Of a stretch of 64,000 bases of DNA, positions 55,710-64,000 are shown piece after piece. A model generated the notes under the pieces. It made no database searches. It was given only the letters and a program-made list of their open reading frames with translations, and was not told where the DNA came from. Positions within the stretch are counted from its first letter, which is position 1. Each line of letters starts with the position of its first letter. Source of the DNA: Dicyema japonicum (taxonomy: Eukaryota > Dicyemida > Rhombozoa > Dicyemidae); assembly GCA_011109175.1 (NCBI GenBank), contig RDEW01000012.1, positions 1,032,552 through 1,096,551 of the forward strand, written 5' to 3'. The position numbers were made by a program, and so were the translations under genes.

Positions 55710-56989
55710 AATTGCTGAAATGTTTTTTTTGATTCCTTTGCTTAAGTATTTTCAAATTTTGCAGAAATTTTTCCTTAAAATAAGCATTCTTTAAAAATAA
55801 TATGCCTTAAATATTGCAAATTTTTTTGATTCAATTACAGTTAAAATATTTGTTAATAAATTATATTCCTGGTTTACGCAAAGACGTGCGAGGAGAAAGT
55901 TTTATGCAGAAAACTGGTGGAACGGACAGTGAATAGCACGGCACAATCGGAAACCTAAGTATTCATAGGCTTATGGGTAACGTATGAGTTCATTTAACTA
56001 ACTTAAGTGACAATAATTGATGCATATTGTTTTTTGGTTGAGCTGGTGTCGTGGTTCTTAAACATTATGTATAGAAAACACGGAATTCGTGGACTACTCT
56101 TGGGCGTTAGGGTTATATGAAACTGGTTATATGAAGTTTGAACGTTGAAATAATAATATTAGATTTCCACATAATCCAGTATAACTTATAATATATTGAA
56201 TTATTAATTAAAGTAATACTTTTTAGGTTTCTATATTTATTTATCCCATTAAAATTTAATAAAGGGAGAGTTTGTGCTAATTTTATTTTTGTTATCCTAT
56301 GGCGATACCTGTACTAACTTTAACAGATGAGAGAGAAGCTTGTACCCAACCCGTGTCTCCAAAATATAAGTTTAAGTTCTTTTCTAATAGCTCCAATTTA
56401 ATATAACACAAGAGATTGTATATGGATTGAGAGTTCCCTTCAGGGTCGCGAACCTGATTTTATGGAAGAGACATCATACTGTTCTAGGCTATCATTTCTG
56501 TGATCCAACAAGTCCGATCATCTCAACAAATTTTATGATATTGAGTAGAGCACTTAATACTTGTAAGCGTGGAATTGCAGTCATCTTAATGCCTAAAGCG
56601 TACAGCTGAATATAAAAATATCAAAGTAAAAATGATATTCCACCCAATATGTTCAAATGATGATAGTGATTATAAACAGGTGGAATGTATACGCACTATA
56701 ACAAAGATAATACTACTGAGTCACTATTAAGGGGATTTTGCAATGAGATAGTATGTCGCCGCTTCTCTTCGTGTTCTGCCTCGAACCGTTGAGCAGACTC
56801 ATCAATTCCCAATTCGAACAAGTTCCCATCATTTATGAGGAGGTTTATGTTAGTATGAATCACCTATTTTCATTGATGACATAAAACTGAAAATCTACGG
56901 TTCATGAGTGAATGCTTTTGCGTTTTTTTGAGAGAAATCGGTTATGAAAAAAATTTTTTTTTAAATTTAAATTTATTTATAAGCAAAAA
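55710..56989. other. no confident gene
   Basis: AT-rich; a 60-codon ORF at 56427-56609 has no recognisable motif. Confidence 0.4.
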
Positions 56990-57185
56990 AGGACAAAACA
57001 TTAGTTAGCTGCCCTCTCACTGCGTGGCTGTTCCCTCTCAGAATTGCGAGCGAAAATCGCTCAAACCGCCAACGGCGTTCGCGGAGATCTCTAGTGCATG
57101 AGGTGATCCGGTTTCCAAGAGGTCCGAAAAACTCTAGTGTAGAGGTGGAGTAGGATCCAGAAGTCTCTATAGCAAGGAGAACAAA
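56990..57185 (-). repeat. 3' untranslated end of the adjacent retroelement
   Basis: Directly follows the stop of the minus-strand element and recurs, inserted elsewhere, at 46680-46870. Confidence 0.6.
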
Positions 57186-58590
57186 TTAGACATTATCGGG
57201 AAGGTCGCCGTATTTTTCGAGTTTGGTCTTCTCCGCTTTGACGGCTGCAGAACATGCCCTTGAAGCGAACTCGTGAAGATTGTTCGGGGCGAACGTGTCT
57301 TTACATGTCACGTTCCAAACAAGTGGTTTCCCGACCTCAAAGGGAAATATGGTCATCCCGTCCAATCGTTTCCCGTCACTTCTGCGTAACCTGACCGGTT
57401 CAAAAATGGCCGGAATATCCAGCAGCATCCATAGCCCGCTTGACAATCTCATTCAGAGCCTTGTGCCTTGGAGATCTGCCAGCGCTCCTCTTGCTTGCGA
57501 GAGGGTGCAGGCCATAGAGTCTATCAGGATGCCACATCGACATGGGTGAAGTATACATACTTTCAGTCCTAGCCGCAGAGAGATACCACTTCTAACGCAT
57601 CCATTATCCAGAAAGGTGCCAGAGTTCCATTTGGGATGGCGTTTAGCCAAGCTCCGCTCTCAGGGGAAGCCCTTGAAAGCAAACAAGCGCGTCGGTCTGA
57701 TTGGCTGATTCCAGTATGAGTCCGAATGATTTCCAGCACAATAAATTTTCCAGGTTTCGCTGGCAGTCTTGTGAAGGAGGCAAAGGCAGGTTGGTGGCAT
57801 TCCAGGGTTCTCATGCGTGGATTATGTCTTGGTCAATTGAGAATTCTGGTAAGGAGTGTAGAATCCTCCTGACCAAAGGTCGCAGGCCGTGAGTGAAGAC
57901 AGATGTGCAGGAAGTGAGACGTCCAAAGATTCCAAAACCCCAAATCTAACTGGGAGTGTAGCTTTCTTCCATGTAGCATCGTCGAATTTGACATTAAATA
58001 TTTGCTCCGTCGAGCTGAGAAAATACAAATCAAATGCTCAAGCTGCTCCAGTTGGGAATAGTAGGGGCTGTCCTGAGTAAATAGGCGATTCTCTGAATGT
58101 TAAGACTTCTTTTTATGAGGAATAGTGTTGAGTGTGAGTCAAGTAGCTGTAATCTGTCCAGCGATTCGCATAGGAGTTGTTTTTTGTCAAGAAAGACGTG
58201 CTTCATCGCATTCCTAGTGAATGGGGATTCAAGAAAAATCAATTCGTTTTCAGGGGTCGAAATCTCACCAAGAAACAAGGAGTAAAATTTTGGAACAATT
58301 GAATAGAAGTCATCGTCAGCAAGACCACAGTTTGTTATTTCACATTTCGTTGTGTTCAACACAAGACCCATCTCGGACAACGCGGGGATGAATACTTCTA
58401 ACTCCTGGAAGACCGTTTCTAAGACAGCGTCATCGAGGTACCAGATGTTGAGTGAGCATCGAGAGAGTTTCGTAATCATCTCAATTCTGAGGGAGAACAG
58501 CAGTAGTCCGAGGGGCCCTGATGAACACCTGAGGACGATGGAACCATGAAATCCCCGTAAAACAGACTATTAACAGAATGATTCCGAAGT
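57186..58590 (-). pseudogene. non-LTR retrotransposon, RT motifs B-C to C-terminus (PD...LVWD-T family)
   Basis: On the minus strand, in order: SSGVHQGPLGLLLFSLRIE (motif B); LNIWYLDDAVL (motif C, LDD in place of ADD); GLVLNTTKCEI; LPVRFGVLESLDVSLPAHLS; SGAWLNAIPNGTL; SGISLRLGLKVCILHPCRCG; then SDGKRLDGMTIFPFEVGKPL and VWNVTCKDTFAPNNLHEFAS. The likely catalytic PD and VWD are changed to LD and VWN, and at least three frame breaks are present, so it is dead. It is the longest copy of the family in the window. Confidence 0.82.
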
Positions 58591-58602
58591 AAATTGGAGT
58601 AG

Positions 58603-58631
58603 TACTGAGGAGCCTAAATTACTTTAAAGCT
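58603..58631. repeat. 29-bp perfect direct repeat, left copy
   Basis: Identical to 59406-59434; the pair encloses 774 bp with a plus-strand RT fragment. Confidence 0.9.
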
Positions 58632-58639
58632 ATTCACCT

Positions 58640-58900
58640 CCGACCTGCGGTCCAAAGAAGAACAAGAAATCTTTATCGGACATACTCGGATACCTGTCAC
58701 AAGGAACCTCTCAATGCTGGGAGTGACATACGACAGGCTGCTTAATTTCACTTACCATGCCATACAGGTCTTCACTAAAGGACTACAGAAATTGAATTTT
58801 GCAAGTACCCTCATCCAAGTTTAAAATCTGCTGGTCCCCTACTGGTTAGTGAGGCAGGGGATTCAATAATGACCTAGGCAATATGACCACTGTATGGCAG
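58640..58900 (+). pseudogene. non-LTR RT C-terminal fragment
   Basis: Reads IPVTRNLSMLGVTYDRLLNF, TYHAIQVFTKGLQKLNFAST and further on QYDHCMAAKILRLD. Opposite strand to the 57.2-58.6-kb element and a different family. Confidence 0.75.
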
Positions 58901-59405
58901 CAAAAATATTAAGATTGGACATCTTCCAGTGATCTTTAGAAGACCGTGGCTGAACAGGTCCCTTCATAATGGCAATTATGGAGGCGAAATATTCGGATGA
59001 TTGCCGCCAAGTTCAAAACTTGGAGTGTCTGTAGTATGGACGTCTTGATAGGACACGAGGAGGTTACGAATGACGCTGTTTTCGAATTCTGTTTTAGTAG
59101 TAAGAGACAACCCTCATTTCAAAACCCACAATAGGCCGGTCACGAATGTGTAGTTTCCGTGATTTAGCAAAATTAAAATCCACGTGGATCCAGCAATTTT
59201 GTAAGTACTAAAACTGAAGAGACCTGTAAAAGACCCGATCTATTATCCATGGGCATTAACCGAACGCTGATCTACCATAAAGAGCTGGTTGTGATTGGGA
59301 GTGAGTTGATCTGATAACATCCACCAGAAGACTTGTGAGCTGTAGATCGAGTGAAACCCTCATATACTCAGGTGAGATAAATTAATATATTTTAATATTC
59401 AATAA
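58901..59405. other. rest of the segment between the 29-bp repeats
   Basis: Decayed retroelement-like sequence with no readable domain. Confidence 0.4.
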
Positions 59406-59434
59406 TACTGAGGAGCCTAAATTACTTTAAAGCT
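59406..59434. repeat. 29-bp perfect direct repeat, right copy
   Basis: See 58603-58631. Confidence 0.9.
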
Positions 59435-59673
59435 GAAAGTTACTCAAGTATTATAAAATCGTATATAATTTGATAAGATTTAGTATATATTAATTTTTAG
59501 TGAAAGTTAATAAAATATTTAAGCAATAATGATTTTTTACAATGAAAAAACAGTAATAGAAAAGATAAAGAGACTCTTTAAGTCCATGAGAAAAACTGAA
59601 AACAGGGGTAATCAGTTTCAGGGGAATAGAAGCCCGCAATATATCTATGTTAAATCCTGACGTTCTAAATTCA

Positions 59674-60268
59674 AATATATTTCAAATATACGTTGTTAAA
59701 TTGTATTAAATTGTTTTATTTTGATAGAAAATATGAAGTTTTCAATTTTTGTTTGTTTATGTTCTACAAATCTAATTATAATGAGAAATTCTTTTTACGT
59801 CGTTAAAATTGAATATTGGAATAAATCACTGTATTCAACGGTAACTGAAGAAGTATTTTTTCGGTTATATTTTAGTATTTTTGTGAATTCTTTATATATT
59901 AATGATTACACAATTATTATATGCTTTCTTGAATAATTAAAATATTAAAAATTATATAATTTAATTTTTCTATATTCTATGGGTACACTCGTGGTATTCG
60001 AGTCATTGTGGACGACAAAACACTATAACCAGACCTTTTAGAATTATTGCTGCTAAGAACGCCATAGTTTCTCTGGTCTGCCTACGCTGTAGGAATCACT
60101 CATATCTGAATGGGAGAAAAGTTGAGGATCTTTCTACTCGTTCAAGAACAGAAGGAATGTTTGTAGACTTGAGGATCGCTGGGATTGAATTGACTGGGCG
60201 TTTTAAATGGTCGTCAGCTTCATTCATTTTAGCAAAACTGGGATAATTCCTTAACTTGCCCTTTGACT
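59674..60268 (+). repeat. dispersed repeat family C, first half, copy 2
   Basis: Direct copy of 49163-49768. Its short frame MKFSIFVCLCSTNLIIMRNS at about 59730 is not conserved in the other copy, so it is unlikely to be functional. Confidence 0.85.
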
Positions 60269-61839
60269 TCTGCAAATGATTGCATATGTTACCTCCTTAG
60301 ACATCTTTAAAGTTCGTTCCCGTACGATATTCTTCATTATTCCCCCTACTCGTTTGGCTCCCTCTTGTTAATTATGTCTCAGAGGTTATGTCTTCTCTAA
60401 TTGGGGGTGATCTAGGTGGAACTCATAAAGGTCGTGATGTTACAAGGCAATGTATTCTTTGGAAAAGCATCAAGTTCTTTAGAAATATTTCACATGCTTC
60501 CAAATGGATACGTATTTTAAATCCCCCAGTTATCCTTGCAAAAATTGTTTACTGGGACTCAGAAGCAGCTAAAGAAAAGAAGCAATACCGTATCAGTAAT
60601 ACCTGAATCAGTAACTGGAATGTCTACGAGGATTCACATACAGAAGGTTTGACATTCTTGATGGTTTTCCTCCTTTTATGATTTATCAACATAACTGCTC
60701 TTCTCCTCACAGTGTTAAAACCGCCAAGAATATCACGCTCCTTTGTTGTTATTACAGTCAGGTTCCCTTTCTCAATGCCAGTTCTGCTTTAGTTATTTAA
60801 TGTCCTATTACTCTATAAAGGAATATCAAACTGAAATAGAGTAATATAGGCTCTATCTGTAGAGTCATTCCTTCTACCGAAACTACAGATCTACTCGGTG
60901 TTTATCTATTTTTACCAGAGGTGCTAACCTTGGAGAAACTATCTAGTGGAAATTTTCTAGTATAAACATAACTAATCCAGTAAAAAGGTTATTATAACCA
61001 TCAGATTTTTGTTAATGATTATTAAAGAGCTACAAAGGCAATTTACTGATCCGACAGTTTTAATGTCTGAAAATCCCCTGTGTTTATTGGTTAGTTTGCC
61101 GAATTACGCGGTGTAATAGGTGCTGGAGCAAATCCAGATTGTGCTGAGTTCAAATTTCTCTACTGTCTACTTTGGCAGAAGGTTCCACGCATCTACGACG
61201 CTTCTGGGATTGGAGAGTAACATCGTCATCAGTGGAGCTGGATTATCTCAGGAACTCACACACAACAAAAAGAAAAGACAAGTAGTTAAGAACACCTTAG
61301 ATGTCTTGATTAATTACAATAACAGATCTATACTTCTTAAATAAACTATTTGCTTTGCCAAGCTGAGATGAGTAATGGAAACATTATTACTCAGTGACGG
61401 AAGGGCTGAATTATTATTTATTATTTCGTTGACATAGAAGAAAATATATTTTTTTACAAAGAACACGAAAAAATTGGTGACTCAAACTATAGTAGAATAT
61501 ATAAGGCAAGGTATGATGTGAATATGTTATGATTGAATTTCCACTATTGACAGAAAAGGCGTGATAATTAATACGGATTAGAAAAACTAGTGGGACAACT
61601 CACTCAATTAATATTCTCACGTGGAAGACTAAACTGGTTAATCTGAACATACTTGGTTCTCAGACTTTTTCCATAGAGTCGTCATAGAGTCGTGATTAGG
61701 TTGCTTATATCACAAAAATAAGTTTTAAACTCAGCTTCGGTTGAGGTGCGTAATTTCAGGACATTCGATAATCAAAAATACGAGAAAACAAAAATTTTAC
61801 GATCAAAGACAAGAATACAGTCGGTATTATTAATCTTTT
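60269..61839. other. sequence separating the two halves of repeat C; no gene assigned
   Basis: ORF 60388-60606 (+, MSSLIGGDLGGTHKGRDVTR) could continue across a 34-nt GT-AG intron but is unrecognised. Around 61140-61290 there is a stretch related to 5300-5370. Otherwise AT-rich. Confidence 0.4.
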
Positions 61840-62307
61840 TCATGACGTATTTCTCAGCTTTATATACGTGTCCTGGACCTTTGATCTCCTCTTGAAGCCA
61901 TTGATCCGATCCTCCACAATCTTGCTAATCGGTTCTAAGAGTTTGTTTTCGTCTTCGCTTAGACAGTTTTTCAGTTTCTTGTTTAAGGAGAGCTTAATTG
62001 CAGCTCTTCTAGTTTTCTCTAGGAGAGATAAGATCTTGTCCCTCTTCGGAGAAAATAACCACCCCTCGCACCCATAAAGTAGGCTAGGGAGAATAACTCT
62101 CTTGAAGATAAACAGGTAAGTGTCACGGCTAACGTGTAACTTCCGTGTACATAGGAGCGACTGAAAGGCTCTCTTTCTCCTCCCCTTTATGTCGTCCATG
62201 TAATCTCCTGCCTGTCTATAGTCGACCCCCAGGTAGCGCAGACTGTGTGAATTGTTTACTTCCAGTGTGTATTCTTGTTTTTCAAACTGCTTATTCGGAG
62301 TGCGCAA
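61840..62307 (-). pseudogene. non-LTR RT C-terminal fragment, longest copy of its family
   Basis: A 155-codon minus frame without stop reads YTLEVNNSHSLRYLGVDYRQ, LHVSRDTYLFIFKRVILPSL, LLYGCEGWLFSPKRDKIL and KTRRAAIKLSLNKKLKNCLS, ending in ISKIVEDRINGFKRRSK. This is the RT thumb and following region. It is homologous to 15211-15480 (+). RT motifs A-C lie outside. Confidence 0.8.
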
Positions 62308-62334
62308 GATTCTTCATCAGAGTGTTATATTATA

Positions 62335-62735
62335 TGTTCTTAGGCGATTTTTGTCAATAATTTCAATATTTATATGTTCTTAAAATTGTAAAAATTTTCA
62401 AAAATGTAGTTTTTAGTCAAAAATAGCATATAAATAAAGTTAGAGTTAATCAATCCGAGGGTCTTTTGGTAGGGAGTTGGGTTTCTGGGACGTCCTCCAT
62501 CGAGCATCTATGCTAGTGAATTTTCATTACCTCGTGAAGTTCAGGTAAACATGGCGCCTACCGCTGCGGTCACCACGTGGGTATCACACTACCTAATATA
62601 AGACCGGGCATACAAAGTCGTCACTTTTCTCTTCCTGTTCACTTTAGGACCACAGGACAAGTAACCTTTTCTCGTGCCCTGTCCCGCCTTTTGTTTCTCC
62701 GCGCGGTGTCAACCTTTTGGATTCAAGGAACATCA
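62335..62735 (+). repeat. dispersed repeat family C, second half, copy 2
   Basis: Matches 49855-50225, with small indels. Confidence 0.85.
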
Positions 62736-64000
62736 GTATATTGCAGTTACATTCTCTTTAGGAACCGGTTTCTATCACTTGAAGGTACCGAGGGTAAATA
62801 CATAACTTGAGTTCTACATCTTCTTCACAACTCCCTAAAATTAGAGGATTTTATAAAGACGTTGGTATTCGTATTTCTTAGGTAATGAGCAATCACAATA
62901 AAAAACAAAACAAGAGAAATATTTATTAAAATTGTCTAACCACCCAAAATAATTTATAATTAAATTTTTAATTATAAATAAAATACAAATTTACATTTCA
63001 ATTTCAAATCAAATGTCGCCTGTGAAGTAGTAATACGAAAAATTATTACTATGAGGAAATTTTATGTTGAAGCTGATTGACATTGAAACATTAACAGAAC
63101 AGTATATCCTTCATCAATTAGTACGAGATTTAATAGATTTTTGGTCAAAGTTGCAAGGAATGTGTTCATTCATAGTTTCGAAATGTTGAATCAGAGACTA
63201 AATACGACCATGTCTATACATTTGGTTCTTTAGTCTCGTTATGAGACAGATTTCCTTAAAGGATATCAAATTTGATTTGATCGCATAGACATGCTTTATA
63301 TCCAAAATTTTTTGTTCAACAAAAATAGCAATCATCTTCGAAAGCTAAGAACTTACTGGATGTCGCGAGCCACAGCAGTTGCACCATTTTTTACCAGCCG
63401 CAGACGTTACAGCGAAAATAAAATCGCCTTTGAAAGCTCAGGAACTCACTGGATGATCTAGTTGGATGGCTAACATGTCAAGGAAACCGGTGGCTAAAAT
63501 GTCAGCTTTAATATTCAAAAAAATTAAAATTTAAAGGCTACCCATTGTGGATAAAGAAGATATTTGACTAAGAGGGTGAGTCATGAAATTAAGATCTCGT
63601 AAGTCGTTTAGCCCCGGCACGTGAAGAAATGAAATTATCAAATCACATAAATAAAGCAATAGTGGGCATGTATGATTGTATCAATGAAAAAAAATGTATT
63701 CCAAATTTATGGCGAACTTGGTATCCCACATAATCTTTATGACTCCATAAGAACAGTTAATAGTGATTACTTGTGGAAATTGAAATAGCGGAATATAATT
63801 AATACTTCAGTTGAGGATTCTATGAATTTAGGATAACAAATGATTCTTCGAAATCGTATTTGCATTAAACAAGACAATAAGGATGTAGAACAACAGAGAA
63901 TTTATATTTTATAATCAAAATGATTTTGTTGAGCTTCATTTCAATATTCAATAAATGGAAGGAATGTTAACTTTCTCACATCCGTTAGAATGTGTTGTTT
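62736..64000. other. window end, no gene recognised
   Basis: AT-rich sequence without a coding pattern or named repeat that I can see. Confidence 0.45.

Noticed and set aside
1-64000. CRISPR arrays, rRNA genes, bacterial operons
   Set aside because: None seen; repeats are not regularly spaced, and gene structure is spliced eukaryotic.

Overview
This window is AT-rich nuclear DNA from an animal. The clearest feature is its introns. Nearly every gene that can be aligned to a known animal protein is split by GT...AG introns of only 22-31 nt (about 30 seen, typically 23-26 nt). TAA, TAG and TGA all act as stops, so this is not a ciliate code. Micro-introns of this length, together with animal genes such as C1GALT1, SLC17A5, TIA1, COQ2 and UQCRB, fit a dicyemid mesozoan (Dicyema and relatives, reported to have introns averaging about 26 nt). 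The organism assignment is inference.

Genes, left to right: the 3' half of an NRDE2-like nuclear RNA-surveillance factor (1-1037, +); a degenerate sialin-like SLC17 transporter (2166-3005, -); two tandem malate dehydrogenase copies (3910-4944 and 6822-7857, +); a small coiled-coil protein (9676-10015, +); a C1GALT1-type galactosyltransferase (16237-16971, -); COQ2 (18873-19955, +); UQCRB (21109-21516, +), followed 12 nt later by an unidentified coding segment; small unidentified spliced ORFs at 22.0-22.6 and 23.6-23.9 kb; a TIA1-like RRM gene (27513-28246, +); a Tudor-domain gene (37036-38474, +); and a possible gene at 55.1-55.7 kb (-). COQ2, UQCRB and MDH belong to mitochondrial respiration; C1GALT1 and sialin-type proteins belong to glycan handling. 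There is no sign of an operon.

The rest is mostly mobile-element debris. At least three kinds of non-LTR retrotransposon are present: elements with an APE-type endonuclease or jockey/CR1-like RT, elements whose tail reads PD...LVWD-T, and R4/Dong-like elements with a CCHC-like finger and a PD...E endonuclease tail. DNA elements include a complete short hAT element with 8-bp target duplications (38994-40059), a pogo/Tigger-like element with TA target duplications (45667-47098), a Helitron helicase fragment inside an 873-bp insertion (28251-29123), and an IS630/mariner-like transposase remnant (about 14.0-14.3 kb). Several dispersed repeat families recur throughout.

From about 27.9 to 45.5 kb the 3' end of the TIA1-like gene (RRM3 exons with their introns) has been copied at least seven times. 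The copies form a large, interrupted inverted repeat whose arms (about 27.9-32.5 and 42.3-44.3 kb) flank the Tudor gene and the hAT element. Many otherwise well-conserved genes also carry frame breaks that one missing base in a homopolymer would explain. Sequence error and early gene decay cannot be separated from one sequence.
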